64,000 nt of DNA from Pterois miles (taxonomy: Eukaryota > Chordata > Actinopteri > Perciformes > Scorpaenidae), in contig CAMQGK010000637.1 of the NCBI GenBank assembly GCA_947000775.1, positions 23,552,001-23,616,000 of the forward strand, written 5' to 3'. Numbering within the stretch: position 1 is the stretch's first letter; the number at the start of each line of letters is the position of its first letter. The position numbers and the translations under genes are program-made. Under the pieces are notes generated by a model that saw nothing but the letters and a program-made list of their open reading frames with translations, was not told the origin of the DNA and did not search any database. Below are positions 46,774-57,000 of the stretch, in pieces.

Positions 46774-47178
46774 ATCAGGTCTGCCTCGTTCTAGTACCAG
46801 AAGCCTTCAAATGATTCAGGAAACTGCAGCAAGAATCTGAACTAAAACTAGAAAATTCTGCCATATCACCAGTTTTAGCTGCATTGCATTGGTTCCGGAT
46901 CTGTGTCGCATCATACTTTAAAGTGCTTCTGATGACCTATAAAACTGTAAATGGCCTCTCTCCTTCCTACTTGTCTGATCAATTTAAACCTTATATTTCA
47001 ATCAGGACCCTCCGCTCTCAGAATACAGGGCTCCTGTCTATCCCCAGGGTGAAAAGGAAGTCAGCAGGCCAAAGGGCATTTTCTTATCAAGCCCTTTCCT
47101 CGAATAACCCCCCTATAGTCACCAGACCATCTCAATCTGTAGAGGTCTTTAAATCCAAATGCAAAAGTTTATTTTGAA
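46774..47178 (+). mobile_element. L2-type LINE C-terminus, duplicate
   Basis: Encodes the same 97 residues as 42251-42544 and marks the right end of the duplicated gene 8/9 block. Confidence 0.75.
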
Positions 47179-47689
47179 AGCCCATTATGCATGTAATGAA
47201 CATATCTTGGCACGCTGTCCCTTGTTCGTTCAAAAGTAACCCAAGAGGGACCCCCTGTCTCTTATGGCAAGTTGCTGAGACTAACTATCTGCTCAATGAA
47301 CCTTTTAGCATCCACAAAATGGTTTATATATTCAACTTAAATCTAAGATCAACACTTGATGCAGCTGCATGAGCAGCGCATTATGGCTGCATTGCTACAT
47401 GATTCATATGTCTGTTTTTCACACCAGCTGCATGTCAGCTGTGTTTCAACAGCGTTTCTGCTGCAGCTGCTGCTGTCAGCCTTTCTTTCTACATAGAGTT
47501 TGATTTTCATAAATTGCAGATGTATGAATTCATTAATTAGGAAATGTATTAATTTATGGGAATATTCAAAAGTCAGATATATTTATCTAGATGGGGCAGT
47601 GATGTATAAATAGCTTTCAGAAGAGTAATGGATGAATAGACTACACGTCATTAAGGCCTTTGACAAAGTCCTGGCATGTATGATGGTTT
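47179..47689. other. Short LINE pieces and unrecognised sequence
   Basis: 47185-47370 is a shortened version of 42560-43020. 47400-47510 matches part of the repeat at 28270-28350. The remainder (47520-47689) matches 29850-29980. Confidence 0.45.
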
Positions 47690-48026
47690 GGGGGCGGCAG
47701 TAGCTCAGTCTGTAGGGAGTTGGCTTGGGAACCGGAGGGTCACCGGTTCAAGTCCCGACATGGACCAAAAACTGAGTGTGAACTGGTAGCTGGAGAGGTG
47801 CCAGTTTACCTCTTGGGCACTGCCGAGGTGCCCCTGAGCAAGGCACCAAACCCCCAACTGCTCGGGGCGCTTGTCAGGAGCAGCCCCCTCACTCCGACAT
47901 CTCTCCATTAATGCATGTATGTGTGTTTCAGGTCTGCATGTACCATGTATGAGTTAAACAGAGTGTAAATTGAATTTCCCCATTGTGGGACTAATAAAGG
48001 TAGATCTTCTTCTTCTTCTTCTTCTT
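47690..48026 (+). mobile_element. tRNA-derived SINE, complete
   Basis: Head with an A-box-like 'tagctcagtctgtaggg' and B box ggttcaagtcc (47745-47755), a body, then 'gggactaataaagg' and a CTT tail. The related block at 29970-29985 lacks it and joins 'gtatgactgttt' to 'cagccttc'. Confidence 0.92.
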
Positions 48027-48494
48027 CAGCCTTCTTTCATCTGTGTCCTTGTCTCCGGCAGTGTAAAACGGATTTGAGAGCAACTAATAAAATGAATATA
48101 AAAACATAAATCAAAGTGGTAAACACAGCATACAACCAGCTGTCCTTCCTGCATTTGTCCATTTAAACTGTGTTGTTTTTAGCCTGGACTATGATTTAAA
48201 CTTTGGCGTATTTCAGTAATCATACAATCCCCACACTGAGATCTGATTGGTCAGTAGCTAGTGCTTTTGTAGCCGTTGAGCTCTAATCTGGAGCATAACC
48301 TGCTCTGGAGCAGGTTAGCTGTTCAGCATACCACCATGGCGATCTACCCCAGTAAGACGTGAACCACCTTGGTAGGGTGGAAAATCCAGGATTAACCCTG
48401 AAGTTTCCTTGTTAACCACAAATTCTGCTTCATAGTACAGGCCTCAGATGCCTTCAGACTTTTTGAGGACTGAGTTGTTTTTTGTCTTTTGGGT
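48027..48494. other. Duplicate of 29985-30340, then unrecognised
   Basis: Contains 'accatggcgatctacccc' as at 30282. No supported gene. Confidence 0.5.
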
Positions 48495-48894
48495 TTTCTG
48501 TGATGTGTTTTTCCTTGTGTGTTCTTGTACTGGTTTTCCCTCCTTTGTCCATCTTCACACCTTCTTTTTCCCCTGTCAATCAGCGTCCTGCCAAGTCCTT
48601 GGTCTAATCACCTAATTCCCCTCACCTGAACTTCTCCACCCAGCTCTCCACCTGCACTTCATCCTCTCATCAGATCAGTTTATATTTAAGTCCTGGTTTT
48701 CAGTTCAGTCTTTATTGGATCCTTCATTTGTTGTGGGAGTTTTACTTTTGCCTTGCCCACACTGGAGAGTAAATTAAAATGATTTGGGGAAGATTTGATC
48801 TCCTGCATTTGGTCCACATGGTCTGCTCTCCCTGACACAAACTGTATATTATCTCATTTTATTAATAAAAAGACAACCATCCAAAAGAGGTTGT
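48495..48894 (+). repeat. LTR-like fragment, second copy
   Basis: Longer on the left than 43191-43500 (starts near 'ctgtgatgtgtttttcc'), same TATA-like box near 48670-48690. Ends not resolved. Confidence 0.35.
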
Positions 48895-49404
48895 CATGGT
48901 CTGGCACTCCCAACCTGTTTCACTAAAAGAAAACCTGACCGTACAAACTGACCAGGAATATGGACCCACTCAAAAGTTTTTTTGCCATTATATGTTATGA
49001 GGTGATTTAAATCCTCTGCTGCCTCCAGAATGACTGAAAATACACTTCCAGTAATTAGGAAAGAGAGGCAGTCATGTCTTTGGCACACCAGGAGGTTTCC
49101 TCAAGCCCATGGCTGAGGAGCTCTTTGTCTGAGTGGGTGAGTGACTTCCTAAACATCTAGCCTGGTAGCCCTCAGCCTGCTTCATCATTAACTTGCCTTC
49201 TGCCTGCCAGTCACCAGCAGCCTCAGCCCATGACCTTGCAGTCTAGCTACCAGCCTCAGTCCCCTTTTTGGGGATGTTGCCTGGCTTTTTCCCCTAGATA
49301 CAGTATCTCAGGGTCGGAGCCCACAGAAAGAAGCATGGGTGATACCAAGCTGATATCAGCTCCCAATACTAAGCTGTCCTGAAATCCCAAGCCTCAATTG
49401 CCAA
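48895..49404. repeat. Third copy of the block before genes 8 and 9
   Basis: Matches 43501-43953 and the start of 44494-44600, but with a small deletion at the solo-LTR site. Confidence 0.55.
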
Positions 49405-49968
49405 GTGGCTCAGCCGTCTTCAGACCAGTTCTTGTGTAGAGGGTCCCAACCAATTTCAAACCTCTTCACATGTCGAGGGTCTGGCCAACACCTGCTTCAA
49501 GTCTCCTATCAGGGGTCCCAGTGGTCTTTAGTCTGTTCCCGTGTTGGCGGCCCAGCTGACCCCTGCTCCATGACTCCTCTCGGGGGTCCGGCCGACGCCT
49601 GTTCCAGCTGGGCCACAGCCATCACCTGTCCCAACTGGGTCTCAGTCATCTCCTGTCTCCTGCCCACCACAGTCCCGAGTCCTTGTCCTTGCTCCTGTCC
49701 TGCCAAAGCCCCAAGTACCCTGTCGTCTGTCTGCCTGAGTTTCCCTCCTATGTCTCTGCCCTGCCTCCAGGCTATCTGCCTGAGTTTCACTCCTCTTCTT
49801 TCACCCTGTCCAAAGGCTGTCCACCTGAGATTCCCTGACCCACCTCTGCACTTCCCATGGGTCATCCGCCTCAGATTCTATGCTCCACCTCTGTCCAGCC
49901 CTACTTTCTTCAAGTTGTCTGACAACTTGTCACACATTGTATCACTGTATAACCTCAAGCTCAGTTAG
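49405..49968 (+). other. 187-residue open frame in a repeat, unrecognised
   Basis: Open reading frame rich in Ser, Cys, Pro and Leu, with repeated short motifs such as 'GGPADPCS' and 'GGPADACSSW' and several 'CLSF' and 'LRF' words. Parts recur at 30360-30420 and 33640-33760. The compositional bias and repeat context argue against a conserved protein. No domain recognised. Confidence 0.3.
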
Positions 49969-50560
49969 CGTGGCGGCTGCCTCTCTGACTACTGCGTGTC
50001 TCATGCATGGGGTGTCTACACAAGCAGTGGTTCTGATGCTGTTGTCGGCCCTTTCTTTCTACATTGAGTTTGCCTTTTACACTGGCAATCATTTATATTT
50101 ATTTTAAACAGAAAAGTGATGAGAAGTGTGTCCTCATTTGTAAATAAAAGTAACAATCCACAATTAAAATCCTGTAATTTATTAATTCATGGAGCTCTGC
50201 AAGTCACTGCATTTTCTGCAATACTGCTCTGCAAATATTTCAGATTAAAACATGTTAACATTTGAAGGAATTCTGTCCACAGAAAAAAAGTTGAGGACTT
50301 TTATTTTGAAGTAAGAACAAGTGTTGATTTAAAAATAAGTGTTGATTTAATAATAAGTTGTTACTTTTTTTCATGTCTGTGACATGTTCTACAGATATCT
50401 AGACATTGAGACTATCTAATGTTGCTTGTATGCTGTCAATATACTGTCAAATGATCATTTTCATTGTGTTGTTGCTGTTAACCGCATTCGGCTCGCAGTG
50501 AAAATAGGCAAGACCTTGAATCTCAAGAAGAGACACAGATGACATGCAGCCAAGCCACGC
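49969..50560. repeat. Dispersed repeat, copy upstream of gene 10
   Basis: Third copy of the repeat described at 28251; closest to 35131-35755. Confidence 0.55.
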
Positions 50561-50790
50561 TGCTGTAATGTCTGTCATACCCCAGATCAGCCTCTCAGAC
50601 TGTATCAGTTCCAAGGACTGAAAAATAATCTGCTGAAGCAGCCTTTAGTGCCTATGCTCAAAATCTATGAAACACACCAACCCTAAACTGACTGTCAGAT
50701 TATGTGAGTGACTTTAAAAAATGGCTCAAAATACACCTTTTTAGTCCCGTTGATAGAATTATTGTTTATAAGAAAGGAAAATGGGGGAAG
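50561..50790 (+). mobile_element. L2-type LINE 3' tail upstream of gene 10
   Basis: Diverged LINE tail as before gene 7. Confidence 0.55.
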
Positions 50791-50870
50791 TTGAGGTGAA
50801 ATGGAATGAAGAAAGATGAGAAAGTAATTGAAGAAGGGAGAAGTTCAGTCACTCCTACTGAAAGAAAGTT

Positions 50871-50882
50871 GTCACCAGAGAG
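50871..50882 (+). promoter_or_regulatory. Olf-1/EBF-like motif, TAAR gene 10
   Basis: Exact gtcaccagagag, 98 bp before the ATG because of a 13-bp loss in the block. Role inferred. Confidence 0.4.
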
Positions 50883-50980
50883 GAAGAGGAAGGAGGGATG
50901 TGGGAGATGAAAAGAGATAAATCAGTTGTTTGACAGGAAGCTGACAGAGCTCAGCAGCTTCTCGTCTCCTGTTTCTGAGA

Positions 50981-52150
50981 ATGAAAACCCTTGAAGAAGA
51001 TGAACTTTGCTTTCCACAACTCCTCAACTCCTCCTGCAGGAAGACTAGACGTCCTCACTCTGTAACTGTGCTCACTTACATTTTACTGTCCACCATCTCT
51101 CTGCTCACTGTGACTCTCAACCTGCTGGTCATCATCTCCATCTCCCACTTCAGGTAGTCAAATATTTAATCAATATATAAGATTGATAGCTGTATAGAAA
51201 GAAATGCTTCATGAAACAGAACAATTACAGATCAGACTGTAAAGGAATGATGTTTCAGTCATGGATTTTATCTGCTGATGTGACAATTGATGCTACAGAT
51301 AATGATCAGCATGTTGCTCTCTTTTCTCTCCAGGCAGCTCCAGACCCCCACCAACCTCCTCCTCCTCTCTCTGGCTGTCTCAGATTTCTTTGTGTGCCTC
51401 CTCATGTTCTTTCAAATTGTGCTCATAGATGGCTGCTGGTTCCTCGGTGACCTCATGTGTGTCCTGTATCATTATCTAGGAAACATTATTTCCTCTGCCT
51501 CTATAGGAACCATGGTGCTCATATCTGTTGACCGTTATGTGGCTGTTTGTGATCCTCTACATTATCCCACTAAAGTCACACGAAAAACAGTTACGATCTG
51601 TGTTTGTCTGTGTTGGATATGTTCTGCTTTCTGTCACATTTTGCTGCTGAAAGATAACCTGGAACAACCAGGCAGGTATAACTCCTGTTCTGGAGAGTGT
51701 GTTGTTGTTGTTAACTACATTGCTGGAATTGCAGATGTTTTTTTGTCCTTTATTGGTCCTGTCACTGTCATCATAGTTCTGTATATGAGAGTATTTGTGG
51801 TGGCTGTGTCTCAGGCTCGTGCCATGCGCTCTCATATAACAGCTGTCAGTCTCCAGTGTTCAGTGAGTGTAACTGTTAACAAATCTGAAATGAAAGCAGC
51901 CAGGACTCTTGGTGTTGTTATTGTCGTGTTTCTATTATGTGTCTGCCCATTTTTTTGTTTTGCACTAACAGGCCAGAGCACTTTGATCAATGCCTCAGCT
52001 CTTGCCTTTTTAATATATCTATTCTCTCTCAACTCCTCTCTCAACCCGATGATCTACGCCTCTTTTTACCCCTGGTTTAGAAAGTCTATTAAACTCATTG
52101 TAACACTGAAGATACTGCAGCCTGGCTCCTGTGACACCAACATACTGTAG
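50981..52150 (+). CDS. Trace amine-associated receptor, gene 10 (Gly3.32 type)
   Basis: Exons 50981-51153 and 51334-52150, 180-bp intron, 329 residues, open. TM3 reads H104-Y-L-G-N108: Gly at 3.32 and Asn at 3.33. Asp192 (5.42) is kept in 'IADVF', with V193 next to it; 7.43 is Ser and 6.48 is Val. C79 in TM2 and T227 in loop 3 are private. With gene 11 it shares S111, S273 (others Asp) in extracellular loop 3, S293 and S301 in TM7, which define a subgroup. The chromovirus B insertion begins 227 bp after the stop and may affect the 3' end of the transcript. Confidence 0.94.
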
Positions 52151-52376
52151 AGAGATGCTGCATGATGGCTGAAATTAGACAGAAAATGTGTACTTGTGTA
52201 CTTGTGTACACAGTGGTGAGAAATTGTAACAGATGTAAAAGTCTGGGCACACTGACCTTTGTATGATCACTTTCACAGATCATACTGTGTCTTTACACTG
52301 TGTATGTTCAATATACAGTTTTATTATCAATGCAACAGTGAAGCCACTTCAAAAACGGTCTACTACTCTCTGTTGT
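52151..52376. other. 3' flank of gene 10
   Basis: Matches 62449-62660 after gene 11. Ends in gttgt (52372-52376), the left target duplication of element B. Confidence 0.75.
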
Positions 52377-52912
52377 TGTGACATCTGTCAATCCTAGGTG
52401 ATGGGTTTCCTTTGTTTTTCATGTTTATTGTGAGCACTTCCTGTTTGATTGTGAAATCCTAATCCTCCCTCTCGTTTCAGTGCACTTCACTTCCTGCCTG
52501 CATGCTCCCCGCCCCTTGGAATGAATGACTGCACTGACCTAGTTTCGTCTCCACTCACCTGCGTCTGATCGTCTCCCCCGCCCCTGATCGTGTTCACCTG
52601 TTCATAGTTAATCACTCCCCTCACGGGTATTTAAGCTGTGCTCCCCTGCCCTTCTGTGCCAGTTCGTTATGATCACTTGTGACTTACCTACCAGCGTTTT
52701 CTCTAGTGTTATCTGCTTCCGTGTACCGACCATCCCGCTTGTGTTTTTTGACCCCGAGTTTTGCCTGCCGGTTTTGATTCTGTCTGCCTCCGCTGATTGC
52801 CTTCCTGTGTACCGACCTTTTGTGATAATAAAGACCCAGCGTTTTTTGCAAACTGCCTGTCTGTCGGGTTGTGCACTTGAGTCTCGTCCTGCCTGCCCAC
52901 CGTGGCGTTACA
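52377..52912 (+). repeat. 5' LTR of element B
   Basis: 536 bp. TATA-like tatttaa at 52628-52634, predicted transcript start near 52658, polyadenylation signal aataaa near 52826. Contains the self-primer gccagttcgt at 52658-52667. Confidence 0.96.
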
Positions 52913-52926
52913 GTACGAACTGGCCA
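52913..52926 (+). other. Self-primed primer binding site, element B
   Basis: acgaactggc at 52915-52924 is the exact 10-base reverse complement of gccagttcgt at 52658-52667 in the LTR. Confidence 0.7.
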
Positions 52927-52929
52927 GAA

Positions 52930-54027
52930 ATGGACTCAGCCAACTCCGACCAGGTCCAGTCCGCGATCCGCTCTCACGGAGAGCGCCTCCACCAGCATGA
53001 GGAGCAGCTCACTGCCGTTCGCCAGGGCGTCCAGCAGCTCACGGCTCACCAGGAGGGTTTCCGTACGGTGATGGGTGAGCAAGTCAACCAGCTGGGAATT
53101 CAAATGAAAGAATTATTAACTCTGATTGAAAGACTCCCTGCTCCTCAGGTGGCCCACCCTCCCCCGCCGGTTTCCTTACCGGCTGAAGCGCCGGCTGCGC
53201 CGTCCGCTCCAGTGCCCCCTCCCTCGGCGGCGTTTGCCGGTTCACCACACCTCGCCAAACCGGAGCGTTTCACCGGAGACTCTGACAACTGTCGTTCTTT
53301 TTTGGTTCAGTGTGGTCTCCATTTTGAGTTGCAGGCTAATCATTTCCCATCCGAGCGCTCCAAGATCGCCTTCATTATTACTCATCTCTCCGGCAGGGCG
53401 GAAGCCTGGGCAACAGCCGAATGGTCACGGAACTCTCCGGTATGTTTTTCTCTCCAATTATTCATTGACACACTTCGAAAGATTTTTGATCATACCACTC
53501 CAGGTCGGGAGGCTGCACGCGCGTTGGTCGGTCTGCGCCAGGGGAGGAGACGCGTAGCGGACTACGCGATCGAGTTTCGCACATTGGCAGTAGACAGCGG
53601 GTGGAATGACGCCGCTCTCCTCGACTCTTTTCTTCATGGCCTCTCCGATCCCATAAAGGACCAGCTGGCACCATTGGATCTCCCTTCCGACCCAGACGCG
53701 GTCATAGCATTAGCTATCCGCATTGATAATCGGTTATGGGAGAGGGAGAGAGAAAAAGAAAGGGAGAGAAGACGACCGGCAGTACCACCTCCCACCCAGA
53801 CGAGGCAGCATGGTTCTCCCCATTCTTCGTGGCATCCATCCTCATCCAGTTCCCCCGAGAGTTCACCATCGCCCCCTGTCGCTGTGGAGGAGCCCATGCA
53901 AGTGGGGAACACCAGGCTCTCTCCTGAAGAGCGACAGCGCCGACTGCTGGAGGGCCGGTGCATTTATTGTGGCCAGCTTGGACATTTTATGGTTAAATGT
54001 CCGCTAAAAGGCCAGGCTCGCCATTGA
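52930..54027 (+). CDS. gag: Gag polyprotein of element B
   Basis: 365 residues from ATG 52930 (MDSANSDQV). The same frame is open further upstream through the LTR, but the start matches that of element A and follows the primer site. An N-terminal coiled-coil-like region (about 1-65) is followed by a Pro/Ala-rich linker (70-105) and a capsid-like domain ('KPERFTGDSDNC' to 'IRIDNRLW', about 110-275). Next come a charged Arg/Glu run and one CCHC knuckle CIYCGQLGHFMVKC near the end. Gag packages the element RNA into particles. It overlaps pol by 31 nt in the -1 frame. Confidence 0.94.
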   Translation: MDSANSDQVQSAIRSHGERLHQHEEQLTAVRQGVQQLTAHQEGFRTVMGEQVNQLGIQMKELLTLIERLPAPQVAHPPPPVSLPAEAPAAPSAPVPPPSAAFAGSPHLAKPERFTGDSDNCRSFLVQCGLHFELQANHFPSERSKIAFIITHLSGRAEAWATAEWSRNSPVCFSLQLFIDTLRKIFDHTTPGREAARALVGLRQGRRRVADYAIEFRTLAVDSGWNDAALLDSFLHGLSDPIKDQLAPLDLPSDPDAVIALAIRIDNRLWEREREKERERRRPAVPPPTQTRQHGSPHSSWHPSSSSSPESSPSPPVAVEEPMQVGNTRLSPEERQRRLLEGRCIYCGQLGHFMVKCPLKGQARH

Positions 54028-57000
54028 TAGAGAGGACTTTGGTGAGCCACACACTTTCTTCTAACCTCTCTTCTCGTCCTCTCATACAGGCCCAGCTTAT
54101 ATCTCCGTTGCAGACCCACCACCAACCTGTTTTTGTGGACTCAGGCTCCGACGAGAACTTTATTGACAGGGGACTGCTGGAGGTGCTGGGCCTGAAGAAA
54201 GTTCCACTGGCTGCACCTTTAAATGCTAGTGCGTTGGATGGACGTCTCTTGTGCCGGGTTACCCACCGCTCTCAACCGGTAACGTTAATCATTGAAGGTA
54301 CCCATACTGAGACTCTGAGCTTTTTTGTGTTTGATTCATCCGTGCAACCCCTTATTTTGGGCCTCCCCTGGCTCCAAACACACCAACCCCACATTGACTG
54401 GTCCACGGGGAGGGTATTGAGCTGGGGAGAGGGGTGCAAATTAACCTGCTGTGACTCTGTTTCTACCACGGTGGGGAGGATGGGCTCTTCACTTTCTCCA
54501 ATGGCGGAGGAGGGTCATCCTCCGACCCCGGAGGACCCGGACCTGACTGGGGTTCCCCAGTGTTATCACGACCTTAAGGAAGTGTTCAATAAGAGCCGAG
54601 CCACGTCACTCCCTCCTCACCGTGAGTATGATTGTTCTATTGATCTCCTGCCTGGCACCACTCCCCCCAAGGGGAGATTATTCTCTCTTTCAGCCCCTGA
54701 AAGAGAGGCGATGAAGGATTACATCGAGGCTTCTCTCGCTGCTGGAATCATCCGGCCATCATCCTCTCCGGCTGGAGCCGGATTTTTCTTCGTTCAAAAG
54801 AAAGACAAGTCCCTCCGCCCGTGTATTGATTACCGGGGTTTGAACAACAACACCATAAAGAACAGGTACCCCCTCCCTTTAATTTCCTCAGCGTTTGAGC
54901 TCCTAAAAGGTGCTAAAGTGTTCACTAAGCTAGACTTGCGTAACGCTTATCACCTGGTCAGGATAAGGGAGGGGGACGAATGGAAGACCGCCTTCAACAC
55001 CCCAACAGGACATTATGAGTACTTGGTAATGCCTTTCGGATTAACTAACGCCCCTGCAGTGTTTCAGGCCCTAGTGAATGATGTTCTGCGAGACATGCTG
55101 AACGTTTTTGTATTTGTATATCTTGACGATATATTGATTTTCTCTGCAGATGAGCGCTCCCACACCCACCATGTCCGCCAGGTCCTCCAGAGGCTGCTGG
55201 ATCACCAACTCTTTGTGAAGGCCGAAAAATGTGAGTTTCACGTGCCAACGGTTTCCTTTCTGGGCTTCGTAATTTCTCACGACTCCATCCTGATGGACCC
55301 CGAAAAGGTCAGGGCGGTAGCAGATTGGCCAACCCCGAACAGCCGAAAGCTCGTTCAGAGGTTTCTGGGGTTCGCCAATTTCTACCGTCGTTTCATCCGT
55401 AACTTTAGCAGCATGGCCGCCCCTTTACACGTCCTCACTTCTCCTCAAGTGAGGTTCACTTGGTCCCCTGAGGCCGAGGAGGCCTTCCAGAGGCTTAAGC
55501 TTTCCTTTACCTCGGCACCCATCCTCACGTTACCCGACCCTCAACGCCAGTTCATAGTTGAGGTGGACGCCTCTGATTCGGGCCTAGGGGCGGTCCTCTC
55601 ACAGCGATCGGCCAAGGACAACAAATTACACCCTTGTGCCTTTTTGTCCCGTAAATTGTCCCCGGCCGAGAGAAACTACGATGTGGGAAACAGGGAACTG
55701 TTGGCCGTGAAAGCAGCCCTGGAGGACTGGCGACATTGGTTGGAGGGGGCTGGGCTGCCATTTCTTGTGTGGACTGACCACAAGAATTTAGAATATATCA
55801 GAACAGCTAAACGTCTCAATGCCAGACAGGCCAGATGGGCTCTGTTTTTCAACAGATTTAACTTCACCCTGTCATATCGCCCAGGGTCTAAGAATGGCAA
55901 ACCGGACGCTCTGTCTCGGTTGTTTGACTCCGGTGAGGGGCCCAAGAGCCCGTCCACCATCCTACCTTCCTCCCGTGTTGTTGGGTCTGTATCCTGGGAG
56001 ATTGTTAATGTTGTGCATAGGGCCTTGAGAAATGTTGTGACACCCCCAGGGTGCCCTGATGGTAAATTGTTTGTGCCTAAGACTGCCCGCTCACAGGTGA
56101 TCCACTGGGCCCATACCACCAAGCTTGCCTGCCACCCTGGAACACGCCGGACCATGTTCCTCCTCCGTCGGCGCTTCTGGTGGCCGGCTATGGAGAAAGA
56201 CGTCCAGGAGTATGTCTCTGCTTGTGTCACCTGTGCCAAGAACAAGCCCTCAAACCAGTCTCCAGCGGGGCTCCTTCAACCACTACCCATACCTCAACGC
56301 CCCTGGTCCGACGTGTCTCTGGACTTCGTCACCGGTTTACCGTTATCTGAAGGTAATACCGCCATACTTACCGTAGTTGACAGATTCTCTAAGATGGTGC
56401 ATTTCATTGCTCTCCCTAAGTTACCCTCCGCCAAGGAGACGGCGGAGGTAATGTTATCTCACGTTTTTCGTCTCCATGGTCTCCCTAAAGATATAGTGTC
56501 GGACCGGGGGCCCCAGTTCGTTTCCAAATTCTGGAAAGAATTCTGTTCGTTGATAGGAGCCTCGGTGAGCCTCTCCTCGGGTCATCATCCCGAGTCTAAT
56601 GGGCAGACGGAGAGGCTCAACCAAGAGCTGGAGACTGGCCTGAGGTGCTTGGTGGCACAGAACCCTACCTCCTGGAGCAAAAACCTGATCTGGATTGAAT
56701 ACGCCCACAATACTCTTCCCACGGCGGCGTCTGGCCTGTCTCCCTTCCAGTGCGCCTACGGCTATCAGCCTCCTCTTTTCCCAGAAGAGGAGGCTGAATC
56801 CAGTGTTCCCTCGGCTCAGGCTCTCATCCGCCGTTGTAGGCGCATCTGGAAGGGAGCTCGCCAGATGCTTCAGAGAAGTGCCGCCAAATACAAGAGGTCC
56901 GCCGACCGCCACCGAAGACCCGCCCCGGCCTACAAGCCTGGGCAAAAGGTGTGGCTTTCCACGAAGGACCTCCCTCTCCGGGTGGAGTCCCGTAAACTGG

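Noticed and set aside
47690..47760. Functional tRNA gene
   Set aside because: The A- and B-box-like words belong to a SINE head. The body, tail and copies elsewhere show it is a retroposon.
52669..52929. Gag of element B starting at 52669 within the LTR
   Set aside because: That start lies in the LTR and upstream of the primer site. The frame is open by chance, and the conserved start MDS at 52930 matches element A.
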